From positions 1 through 11,796 of the forward strand of contig QQUK01000081.1 in assembly GCA_008501655.1 (NCBI GenBank): a stretch of 11,796 bases of DNA, written 5' to 3'. Position numbers and translations under genes: made by a program. The notes beneath the pieces were generated by a model that worked only from the letters and a program-made list of their open reading frames with translations, ran no database searches and was not told the origin of the DNA. Shown here piece by piece: positions 1-7,135 of this stretch. Position 1 is the stretch's first letter; every line of letters begins with the position of its first letter. This DNA comes from Calditrichota bacterium. Its GTDB lineage: Bacteria > Zixibacteria > MSB-5A5 > GN15 > FEB-12.

Positions 1-653
1 TTTTCTTTCCATGGTTCTCCGGAAACAAATATACCGCCTCGCTCAGTCAGTCTGTCCTGGAGCAAAAAAGGGACAACATCTTCAAGTTTTGCAATAGTCT
101 CCTCTTCGTTTGTAAACGCTGCAAATTTTTTACCATCAATAAGATAAGAACCGTCAGTAAGAGTAACTTCAGTAAGTGCTGCCGGTCCATGACAGACGGC
201 ACCGATTACTCCTCCTTTTTCATATATATATCGGGAAGTAATATTTACAGAAGAATCCCCCGGGAAATCCCACATAGTGCCATGCCCACCGCTAAAGAGG
301 ACAGCAGAGAACTCAGATGGATTTATGTTTGAAAGCTTTTGGCTGTTTAAAATGCTTGCCATAAGTTGAGTATCTTTTAAAAATCTTTGATTTATCAGAT
401 CAGTCGTATCCATACTTCTCGGATCAATCGGAGCCGGACCACCTTTGATAGATGCAACGACAACATCGTAGCCGGCATCTTTGATTACATAGTAAGGATG
501 GGTTAACTCAGCTAACCAGAAACCTGTTGGTTTTTCGGTATTACCCATCTGTGCATGACTGGTTACTACGATAAGAACTGATTCCGCCGCAAGCAGATTG
601 ATGTTTAATGTGAAAAAAAGTAAAACAGCAAGCATTATAGTCTTGAGATTCAT
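1..653 (-). CDS. Exported DJ-1/PfpI (Hsp31-like class I glutamine amidotransferase fold) protein, 3' end outside window
   Basis: This frame is open from an ATG at 653 to the window edge (217 residues seen), so the C-terminus is missing, probably some tens of residues. Residues 1-22 form a signal peptide (hydrophobic core IMLAVLLFFTL, cleavage likely after LLAA; no lipobox Cys), which implies export to the periplasm. The mature part matches the Hsp31-like branch of the DJ-1/PfpI family. FWLAELTHPYY (45-55) contains the family Glu (E49). GGPAPIDP (71-78) is the family strand/loop motif. GGHGTMWDFP (122-131) follows, then the nucleophile elbow AVCHGPAAL (152-160) with C154 and H155. TNEEE (181-185) may supply another acidic partner. 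Family members act as glyoxalase III-type or deglycase-like enzymes, chaperones or stress proteins; which of these applies here cannot be told. The start is supported by AAAGGAT 5 nt upstream. It lies 123 nt after the kinase gene and probably has its own expression signals. Confidence 0.88.
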   Translation of the reverse strand, partial: MNLKTIMLAVLLFFTLNINLLAAESVLIVVTSHAQMGNTEKPTGFWLAELTHPYYVIKDAGYDVVVASIKGGPAPIDPRSMDTTDLINQRFLKDTQLMASILNSQKLSNINPSEFSAVLFSGGHGTMWDFPGDSSVNITSRYIYEKGGVIGAVCHGPAALTEVTLTDGSYLIDGKKFAAFTNEEETIAKLEDVVPFLLQDRLTERGGIFVSGEPWKE

Positions 654-776
654 ATTATATCCTTTATCAAAATTGATGTTATAAGATGAACAATCAACTT
701 TTTTGATAGTTCCCAGTTAAATTTTATGAATTGCTAAATTTGTGTGTGAAAAAAATATTTGAGAAATTAAACGTGA
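654..776 (-). promoter_or_regulatory. Short intergenic leader between the kinase gene and the DJ-1/PfpI gene
   Basis: This is the only real intergenic gap in the window. It holds the ribosome binding site of the DJ-1/PfpI gene (AAAGGAT on the minus strand, 659-665, 5 nt from the ATG) and two short inverted repeats described separately. On the minus strand TATAAC (plus 678-683) could serve as a -10 element, but no -35 hexamer lies at 16-18 nt and no Bacteroidetes-type TANNTTTG is evident, so the promoter is only suspected. No GC-rich hairpin followed by a T run is visible, so a Rho-independent terminator for the upstream operon is not supported. Read-through into the DJ-1/PfpI gene is possible. 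Confidence 0.4.
666..707. repeat. Two tandem small inverted repeats with half-site ATCAA/TTGAT
   Basis: Positions 666-677 read ATCAA-AA-TTGAT and 693-707 read ATCAA-CTTTT-TTGAT. Their centres are about 28 bp apart, in the leader of the DJ-1/PfpI gene. The shared half-site and the position upstream of a start codon would fit operators for a dimeric regulator. The half-sites are only 5 bp long and AT-rich, so chance occurrence in this AT-rich gap is quite possible. The spacers differ in length (2 and 5 nt), which argues against one common binding site. Confidence 0.25.
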
Positions 777-2423
777 CTAATCGTGAGTAACCGGAAATTT
801 GAGAGTAAAAGTAGTTCCTTCACCTAAAGTACTTTTAACATCAATTTCAGCATTATGATTTTTAATTATTTTATAACAGGTAACAAGTCCATAACCATGA
901 CCATGTTCTTTTGTTGTGAAGTGATGATTAAATAATTTAGCTTTCAGTTCATCTTTAATTCCTTCCCCATTATCTTCAATAGACAGATACAAAGAATTCT
1001 CATCCTGAGATGTTCTAATAATAATCTGTCCAAATTCATTTTGTTGTGCATTAATTGCATCTGCTGCATTGTTTAAAAAGTTCAATAACAGCTGAGCAAT
1101 CTGGTCTGAATCAATTTCAATAGGTTCGATTCGAGAATCAAGATTTGTTAAAATGTTAACATTATCGTACCTTTTTTGTACGGTAAGAAACGCAATTACA
1201 TCTTCGATTATCGTATTTAAACTGCATTTTGATTTAGTTGTTTGCTGCTTGGTATAATCCATCAATCCGGCTGTAAATCTCTGCATTTTATTAATATTTT
1301 CTTTTAACTTATCGATATTGTTAGCAACCTTTTCATTGTTTCCTTTTTTAACATGTATCGATGTCAATTCAACACCTCCAAGTATTAAACCGAGAAAATT
1401 ATTTAATTCATGGGCTATAGATGATGCCATAACTCCTTTATCTGCAAATTTTTCCAGTTCAAACATGCGCTGTTCACTCTCTTTGAGTACGGTGACATCA
1501 TCAATAGTTATAATATGATCTGTCTCAGAATTATGATAGTTTATTGAGTTTATCGCTATATTAAAAATCATATCCTGATCACCATTGTTCAATTTGAGAT
1601 TTTTTAATACTTTTTTTGTTTTCTCCCGGCATACCTCAGATATCATTTTTGTCCACCCGGGAAAAGTGTTTTCTGTGAAAATAAATTCCATTGAAACATT
1701 ATGCAATGAGGATTTACTCTTAAGTTTTGATTTTACAGCTTTTAATATCTGGAACCCTGCATCGTTAATTTTTTTAAGTTTTAAATTTTTATCGAATATA
1801 AACAATCCATGCTTTACGCTATTTAATATCTCCAGATACCATTTATTTATGTTTGAAATCTCCATAAATAAAAATGTGTTTGATATAAAGGGAGTAATTG
1901 AATTTACTAAAGCTCTGAGGATATCAGTCTCAACCGGTTCAAAGTCAATTTTGTTTACTCTCTCACCGATTGCAAGGATTCCCAGAATTTCATTGTTTAA
2001 AACCAGAGGTCCGATAAGGGAAACTTCGGACTCTAAAAGCTTATAGAGAAAGTTAGCAGATTTCCCTTCGATTTCCAACTCATCGACAGTTACAGGTCTA
2101 CTATTAGATTTAAAGAAATTTATTATATTTTCATCTAATTCAATGGATTTAAGAAGTTTCGAGTTTTTGTATTTACCAATTCCACAATAATACTGATTTG
2201 ATGTATAGTCACCTTCATGCAGAATGATAACAAATGCATTATTCACACTCATCTGTCCGGCTATTGTAAACAGAAGTGAATTCAGAAGTTTACTATAATC
2301 TGTATCTTCAGTAAACTGCAATGCAAGTTTTGCAAGAGCATCCATTGCCAGAGCATTTTTATCCAGAATTTTATTTTTTTCTTTTATGTCTGCAACATTA
2401 TATTTTTCGATACTTGTATTCAT
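777..2423 (-). CDS. Soluble sensor histidine kinase (GAF - PAS-like - HisKA - HATPase)
   Basis: The protein is 548 residues with no signal peptide or membrane segment, so it is cytoplasmic. Residues ~25-185 look like a GAF domain of the kind found in partner-switching and kinase proteins (ALAKLALQFTEDTDYSKLL opening). Residues ~195-315 look like a PAS domain (NSVKHGLFIFDKNLKLKKIN). The HisKA dimerisation helix carries the phospho-acceptor His338 in SSIAHELNNFLG (334-345). The ATPase shows an N-box (LLNFLNNAADAI, 446-457), a G1 box (DNGEGI, 484-489), an F-box (HFTTKEHG, 501-508) and a G2 box (GHGYGL, 508-513). All catalytic landmarks are present. The ATG lies 2 nt after the STAS stop and has no clear Shine-Dalgarno, suggesting translation by re-initiation. 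No receiver domain or response regulator is encoded in the window, so its phosphotransfer partner is unknown. It is the last gene of the operon. Confidence 0.93.
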   Translation of the reverse strand: MNTSIEKYNVADIKEKNKILDKNALAMDALAKLALQFTEDTDYSKLLNSLLFTIAGQMSVNNAFVIILHEGDYTSNQYYCGIGKYKNSKLLKSIELDENIINFFKSNSRPVTVDELEIEGKSANFLYKLLESEVSLIGPLVLNNEILGILAIGERVNKIDFEPVETDILRALVNSITPFISNTFLFMEISNINKWYLEILNSVKHGLFIFDKNLKLKKINDAGFQILKAVKSKLKSKSSLHNVSMEFIFTENTFPGWTKMISEVCREKTKKVLKNLKLNNGDQDMIFNIAINSINYHNSETDHIITIDDVTVLKESEQRMFELEKFADKGVMASSIAHELNNFLGLILGGVELTSIHVKKGNNEKVANNIDKLKENINKMQRFTAGLMDYTKQQTTKSKCSLNTIIEDVIAFLTVQKRYDNVNILTNLDSRIEPIEIDSDQIAQLLLNFLNNAADAINAQQNEFGQIIIRTSQDENSLYLSIEDNGEGIKDELKAKLFNHHFTTKEHGHGYGLVTCYKIIKNHNAEIDVKSTLGEGTTFTLKFPVTHD

Positions 2424-2425
2424 TA

Positions 2426-2782
2426 TTACACATTTAATTTACAATGTTGATTTGCAGTTTCCTTATCAGGCAATATTACCAGATAATCTAATAAATCCAA
2501 TATGTCAAAAATATGTTTTACATCATCTGATGCACCAAACAGAATTATATCACCACCAATTTCCCGGGAAGATTCAACTGTTCCCAAAAATGCACCTACA
2601 CCGGCTGAAGAGATAAACTCCAGTGCTGTCATATCAATAATTATATATTTATACTGTTTTTCCTGCAATGCTGTAATAATATCCACCATTTCGTGGACAT
2701 TACTGTTATCCAGTGTATGACCAGCAGTTATATTAGCGGCATCATCATTTATAATCTTGTAAGTAATTTTATTTTTATCCAT
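2426..2782 (-). CDS. STAS-domain anti-anti-sigma-factor-like protein
   Basis: This is a single STAS domain of 118 residues, the usual size for SpoIIAA/RsbV-type antagonists. The core strand YKYIIIDMTALEFISSAGVGAFL (44-66) contains the conserved phospho-site region. Aligned with the SpoIIAA motif DSSGLG, the expected phosphorylated serine is Ser59 in ISSAGVG; the preceding Asp is Ser58 here, a common variant in bacterial STAS proteins. The C-terminal helix region IFDILDLLDYLVIL (91-104) is also typical. Such proteins bind the HATPase partner when dephosphorylated and release it when phosphorylated. The ATG overlaps the end of the STAS-HATPase gene by 8 nt, with TGGAG at plus 2791-2795, 8 nt upstream of the start. 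The adjacent HATPase protein is the obvious kinase/partner and the SpoIIE-type protein the obvious phosphatase; both pairings are inferred from context. Confidence 0.92.
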   Translation of the reverse strand: MDKNKITYKIINDDAANITAGHTLDNSNVHEMVDIITALQEKQYKYIIIDMTALEFISSAGVGAFLGTVESSREIGGDIILFGASDDVKHIFDILDLLDYLVILPDKETANQHCKLNV

Positions 2783-3548
2783 TGCACTTACTCCAGGATT
2801 TTGTAATGGTTAAAACATTTTTATTATTTACCCGCTTATATGATACCTTATCAGACATTTTTTTCATCATCATTATTCCGAAGCCGTTTTTCATCCGTTC
2901 TTTGATTGCTTTTTTCGAGCTGTAAACTTGTTCGTGCTGAGTCGGATCGAACTCTTTACCTGTATCAGTAAATTGCATAATTATATTATCATTCATTTGT
3001 GACAAATAGAATTCAATCGGAGTTTGTGAATTCATATCGGAATGCAGTCTAATATTGGTTACAGCTTCATAAAAGATAGTTTGTATCTCAAAGATAATCT
3101 GCTTTGATATAAGCGCCTGATCAAGATGACTTCCAACAGCATATTTTTGTCTGACAATATTTTCCACGGTCAAACTGAATTTCAATTCCAGAGGTTCAAT
3201 TGCGATATAAGAAAACTTATCAGTTTCTAAAAATTCATCTTTCCCTTTATCCTGTTGTTCAACTACAAAAATATCCTGCAAATCAAGAGTTACTAATACA
3301 TCAAGAACTAAATCTCTTACATTTTTAAGAATAAATTCTGTATCATTCTCTTTACATAACTGCATTGCTTTCCATAAAAGGCTTACATGGCTTGAAGAGA
3401 TACTCTGCAGTTGTTGACAATCAACATATATTGCCATTTTATTATTGCTTAGACCCTCCTGAATTGATTCGAGAAACAGATCCTGATCACCGGTATATGT
3501 TTCTAAGGGAATAGAAACAATTTCAGTATTCGCAATATCAACTGACAT
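2775..3548 (-). CDS. STAS-like domain fused to an RsbW/SpoIIAB-type HATPase (anti-sigma-like kinase)
   Basis: The protein has 257 residues and two parts. Residues ~8-97 follow the STAS pattern: IYVDCQQLQSISSSHVSLL (40-58), then ILKNVRDLVLDVLVTLDL (73-90), then QDIFVV (91-96). Ser52 aligns with the phospho-serine position, although the usual following Gly is His54. Residues ~125-252 are a HATPase_c_2 domain. The N-box helix is IFYEAVTNIRLHS (158-170) with Glu161 and Asn165, the G1-like box is FTDTGKEFDP (193-202), and the G2-like segment is NGFGIMMMKKMSD (221-233). RsbW/SpoIIAB proteins phosphorylate a STAS partner on Ser/Thr and sequester a sigma factor or other target. A fused STAS domain could act as an internal antagonist or as a scaffold. 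A strong Shine-Dalgarno, AAGAAGGAAC (plus 3551-3560), precedes the ATG. It overlaps the phosphatase gene by 11 nt and the STAS gene by 8 nt. Stand-alone RsbW proteins are about 150 residues, so the extra N-terminal domain explains the length. Confidence 0.87.
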   Translation of the reverse strand: MSVDIANTEIVSIPLETYTGDQDLFLESIQEGLSNNKMAIYVDCQQLQSISSSHVSLLWKAMQLCKENDTEFILKNVRDLVLDVLVTLDLQDIFVVEQQDKGKDEFLETDKFSYIAIEPLELKFSLTVENIVRQKYAVGSHLDQALISKQIIFEIQTIFYEAVTNIRLHSDMNSQTPIEFYLSQMNDNIIMQFTDTGKEFDPTQHEQVYSSKKAIKERMKNGFGIMMMKKMSDKVSYKRVNNKNVLTITKSWSKCNG

Positions 3549-5133
3549 TGGTTCCTTCTTTCTTATTTATATATATATTCTTTTTTTCCCTATTATTCCA
3601 TTTCATCACAAGAAGGGTAATATCATCATATTGTTCAGCACCTTCAATAAACTTATCCTGTGATTGAATTGTATTTTCAATAATATTTTGAGGCGGCAGG
3701 TTTCTGTCATTTGTAATGACGTCAATAAACCGCTGCATTCCGAATTCTTCACTCTCATTATTCTTTGCTTCATTAATACCATCGGTATACTGTATTACAA
3801 GTTTTTCAGTATCCAGTTTAACGTACTGTTTTTCAATTCTTCCGGCAAATTGATCTGTTGGCATCAGTCCAAGGGGATATCCTTTTGTTTTGATAAGATC
3901 ATATTCCCCGCTTTTTACATCCATCAGTATGAGAGGGTTATGACCGGCTGATGCAAACTCAAAAATGCCTGTTGATTTGCTTAGAACACCGTAGAACATT
4001 GTCACAAACATACCTTTTTTAATATCTTTAATTAGATGTTCATTGGTCATCGTGAGAATATGTGCCGGGTCTTTACTCACTCTTGATAAGTTTCTTACAA
4101 TATCTCTTGTTAAAAGCATAATAAGCATTCCGGGGAGCGACTTCCCCGATACATCTGCAATGAGAATTCCAAGATGATCACTATCATGTTCAATAAAATC
4201 GTAGTAATCGCCACCAACTTCTTTGGCACTTCTATACATACATGCAAATTCAAATTTCTCAGAACACGGATATTCTTTGGGAAGTATTTTTGATTGAATC
4301 TCATTTGCAATTTCAAATTCTCTGGTAAGACGTTCCCGTTCGAATTGTTCTTTTTGTGCTTCCTGCAATTTGCTGCCCATTACATTCAGAGTCTCAGAAA
4401 GAAAGCCGAATTCATTATTATTTATTACGGGTATCTCAATATCAAACTTGTCGTAATCCATATTCTGCAGACTACTTGTAATAGTTTTTATCGGTCTCAG
4501 TTTTTTGCTTAACAAGAATATGGTAAATGGTATTCCAATAAGAATCATCAAAACAGTAGAAAACAAGACTGTTTTTATTGATTTCATCTTTGCCTGATCA
4601 ATCTCTTTTGTTGAAGCTGTCATGACAAGATTACCCAGATGCAATCTGTTTTCAATAATAGGTACGATGATTGTTATCGTATCTTTTTGGTATGATACTT
4701 TTTCTTTATTTTTTAATATATTTTCTATGTTTGTTTCTTCGACATTCGGAGCATATGTTTGCTTTACAACTTTTTTTATATCAATATGTGCAATAAACTG
4801 ATTCGATGTATCTGTAATACCGCACCAATAGATATCTTCATTTTCATCGGATAGTTTTTGACAGATATTGTTCAGCAAAAGCATATCAGGTCCGTTTGTA
4901 GATAGAATCAACTTACCGGATGAACTTGAGTAAGATCTTGCCTGGGCTAATTGTTTTTCGATTACATTTGACGATACAGTATCAACATATTGTTTTGTAA
5001 TCAGATATCCGGTCACCAGCATGAGTAACAGAATAATGACAGCAATATAAAATGAAAATTCATATCTGATTGTTCTTTTAAAGTCATCAGCTTTTGGCCA
5101 TGCTGTATGTTCTCTATTCATTTGCTGAGTCAT
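3538..5133 (-). CDS. Membrane-bound HAMP-SpoIIE/RsbU-type serine phosphatase (PPM family)
   Basis: The protein has 531 residues. TM1 is at ~27-45 (FSFYIAVIILLLMLVTGYL) and TM2 at ~187-209, enclosing an extracytoplasmic sensor domain of about 140 residues (48-186). A HAMP linker (~210-262) starts with the KKLRPIKTITSSL segment. A helical linker with the family pattern REFEIANEIQSKILP (271-285) leads into the SpoIIE domain (~286-512). Metal-binding acidic residues are present: EVGGDYYDF (305-313, D309), IADVSGKSLPGM (325-336, D327), YTDG (449-452, D451) and DDITLL (503-508, D503/D504). The usual GKGxPAA segment reads GKSLPGM here. The expected role is dephosphorylation of the STAS protein(s) encoded just downstream, in response to a periplasmic signal. 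The ATG at 5133 overlaps the TPR-protein gene by 20 nt; Met5 (5121) is a possible alternative start. Only a weak AAAGAA precedes the first ATG, so coupling to the upstream gene is likely. Confidence 0.94.
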   Translation of the reverse strand: MTQQMNREHTAWPKADDFKRTIRYEFSFYIAVIILLLMLVTGYLITKQYVDTVSSNVIEKQLAQARSYSSSSGKLILSTNGPDMLLLNNICQKLSDENEDIYWCGITDTSNQFIAHIDIKKVVKQTYAPNVEETNIENILKNKEKVSYQKDTITIIVPIIENRLHLGNLVMTASTKEIDQAKMKSIKTVLFSTVLMILIGIPFTIFLLSKKLRPIKTITSSLQNMDYDKFDIEIPVINNNEFGFLSETLNVMGSKLQEAQKEQFERERLTREFEIANEIQSKILPKEYPCSEKFEFACMYRSAKEVGGDYYDFIEHDSDHLGILIADVSGKSLPGMLIMLLTRDIVRNLSRVSKDPAHILTMTNEHLIKDIKKGMFVTMFYGVLSKSTGIFEFASAGHNPLILMDVKSGEYDLIKTKGYPLGLMPTDQFAGRIEKQYVKLDTEKLVIQYTDGINEAKNNESEEFGMQRFIDVITNDRNLPPQNIIENTIQSQDKFIEGAEQYDDITLLVMKWNNREKKNIYINKKEGTNVS

Positions 5134-7135
5134 ATGTTAATTCTTTCATCTTGTTTATTTCATTTAAGGTACGGTTTATATAGGTTTTGATTTCATCGTT
5201 GTCCGGCTGAAGATGTTCTGCTTTCTTCCAAACTGCGACAGCATCCTGTAGTTTATTTTTACCATAAAACTCAATACCAAGGAATTTATAAGCATTAACT
5301 AAATACTGTCGGACAGATTTATAATCGGAGGCTAAATTTTCCACTTGTTCCCAATAACTGACAGCTGCTACCAGATCTCCGCTTTCAAATCTATCCTGTC
5401 CCTTTCGATAGAGCTCGGCAGCTTCCTGTTTAATATTTTCTGATAATACTACCGGTACATTCGGTACTGCCGGCAATTTTGCCGGTATGACCGATTTGAT
5501 ACTTTGCTCCTCCAGCATGTCAGCGAAGTCATGACACCACTGATGCCCCGGATATATTTTTTCAGCTGACAGAAGGAACTGTTTTGCCTGTGATAGATTA
5601 TCGGCACTATAAGCGGACTCAGCCTGGTTTCTAAATTTTTCAAACTTTGTTCTTACATTGAGGCGTTGGATTCGTTGATCATCCGGTGCAATCGTATATA
5701 ACTCAGAGAGGATTCTGAATGCTTTATTAATATTTCCATAATTCAGTAATGAATCAACAACCAAAATTTGGGATTCAAGAAGTTCTTTTTCTGTCAGTTG
5801 TTTTGCTATGTAATAATTACAGCTGTCTAATATCTGGTTGGCACTTTTTGATTCGGATTTTATTTCTAAAGCTAAATTAGAATAGTACTTGGCTTCAATA
5901 TAGTTCGTATTGGCATATCTGGTATACGCCGAATCCAGGAAATTAGCGTATCTATCTTCAAGGTTGTTTTGTTCAATTTTCATGCTGATTTCATCTATCA
6001 AAACTACTATATCCGTAGTATCCTGATTGTTTGATTTTGTCAGGAAAAGCAGACGCTGATAATCAGATAATGCATCGGTAAATTCATTGGCATCCATATG
6101 TTTTTTGGCTGATTCAGAAAGATCTGCTATCATACTGTTATTTTTATCTTCGAGTCTTTTTGACATCAATCTATTGAACTTTTCTTCTTCTTTTTGGATC
6201 CTCATTTCCCGTTTATCGGCAACTGACATACCAAAGGAGCTCGTAACACTAAACATATGAATAGCACCTAAATCCCGATTCACAAATGCATAATCAAATG
6301 ATAAAAGACCATAATACAGACCTGCACCGTAGGAGGGTTTACCTTCTCTTATTCCGGTTCTCAGATTTAAAATGTTATTGTATGTATATTCGACACCGGA
6401 GGAAAAAGCCAATGAGATGTTATCTGTCTTTGAAAATCTGGTATATAATTTCAGATCATTCTTTGAATTATCGACTGACAATAGATTTGTTGACAAACCA
6501 AGCTGTAACTGACCGGGGTAGGTAACACTCTCTTCTGTAAGTTTCATCGTAGGTTTTAACAGATTTGAATACTGTATTGATGTACTGAATTGATTAATAA
6601 AGGAATTATCTATAGCAAATGACTTACTGAGCGATATATTAACTCCGGGTGAAGATGTATTTGAATAATTATCTATAGAATGACTTTCAATATTAAACAT
6701 TATTCCAATATCATAGTTTGAAGTACTTTTACCATATGCAAGATATATTCCTAATCGGGAGTCGTCAAAACTACCCATATCAAAGTTATTTTCATCCCTT
6801 TTGTTTATCCCACTGATTCCGAGTCTGGCGATTCCGATACCGAAAGAACCGTAATCGAGAGTCGGATATACCAAACCCATATATTGATATGCAACATCGG
6901 ATTGATAGAGTTTGCTGTGGTATCCGGTTATTTCAAAATGCTCAGCCCGTGCAAGTCGGGAGCTATTCCAAAACACTGCTGCAGATGGTGAGGCATGCGT
7001 TATATTCGATCCGCCTAAGGAAAGTTCCCGGGCACCAAATCCAAAGTTAAACGGTGATTCAGTCCCACCGTTTTCAGCACCATTGACTGCAGAGACAACA
7101 ACAAGCATCATCAGTATGATCAGATATTTTCTCAT
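5114..7135 (-). CDS. PorV/UPF0164-like outer-membrane beta-barrel fused to C-terminal TPR repeats
   Basis: The protein has 673 residues. Signal peptide 1-19 (YLIILMMLVVVSAVNG, cleavage near NG-AE). The mature N-terminus carries the PorV/PorQ/UPF0164 signature: FGARELSLGGSNITHA (33-48) followed by SAAVFWNSSRLA (51-62), equivalent to the family's GARxxxMGGAfvA...AvYWNPAGLA. Alternating amphipathic strands with GxG and aromatic endings continue to about residue 305 and should form the barrel. From ~315 the protein turns helical and charged, with several TPR-like units. The clearest are EAAELYRKGQDRFESGDL (571-588) with AAVSYWEQVENL, and GIEFYGKNKLQDAVAVWKKA (620-639); weaker ones lie at ~335-365, 405-430, 455-485 and 500-530. 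In type IX secretion PorV shuttles CTD cargo and TPR proteins scaffold partners, which fits the CTD-bearing protein encoded immediately upstream (4-nt ATGA overlap). The exact role is inferred. The TPR part is probably periplasmic. Confidence 0.85.
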   Translation of the reverse strand: MRKYLIILMMLVVVSAVNGAENGGTESPFNFGFGARELSLGGSNITHASPSAAVFWNSSRLARAEHFEITGYHSKLYQSDVAYQYMGLVYPTLDYGSFGIGIARLGISGINKRDENNFDMGSFDDSRLGIYLAYGKSTSNYDIGIMFNIESHSIDNYSNTSSPGVNISLSKSFAIDNSFINQFSTSIQYSNLLKPTMKLTEESVTYPGQLQLGLSTNLLSVDNSKNDLKLYTRFSKTDNISLAFSSGVEYTYNNILNLRTGIREGKPSYGAGLYYGLLSFDYAFVNRDLGAIHMFSVTSSFGMSVADKREMRIQKEEEKFNRLMSKRLEDKNNSMIADLSESAKKHMDANEFTDALSDYQRLLFLTKSNNQDTTDIVVLIDEISMKIEQNNLEDRYANFLDSAYTRYANTNYIEAKYYSNLALEIKSESKSANQILDSCNYYIAKQLTEKELLESQILVVDSLLNYGNINKAFRILSELYTIAPDDQRIQRLNVRTKFEKFRNQAESAYSADNLSQAKQFLLSAEKIYPGHQWCHDFADMLEEQSIKSVIPAKLPAVPNVPVVLSENIKQEAAELYRKGQDRFESGDLVAAVSYWEQVENLASDYKSVRQYLVNAYKFLGIEFYGKNKLQDAVAVWKKAEHLQPDNDEIKTYINRTLNEINKMKELTYDSANE

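Noticed and set aside
693..760. Rho-independent terminator after the kinase gene
   Set aside because: The only hairpin candidate is a 5-bp AT stem (ATCAA/TTGAT) without a following T run, and the T-rich stretch near 749-756 has no stem before it.
654..776. Bacteroidetes-type promoter (TTTG / TANNTTTG) for the DJ-1/PfpI gene
   Set aside because: No TANNTTTG with a correctly spaced upstream TTTG was found; a TATAAC is present without a matching -35 element.
1318..2046. Plus-strand open frames of 66 and 153 codons inside the histidine kinase gene
   Set aside because: They lie antisense to a gene with complete kinase motifs, show no recognisable domain, and are typical by-products of the opposite-strand coding sequence.
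4110..4316. Minus-strand 68-codon frame inside the phosphatase gene
   Set aside because: It overlaps the SpoIIE catalytic domain in another frame, including the EVGGDYYD and ADVSG coding region, so it is a shadow.
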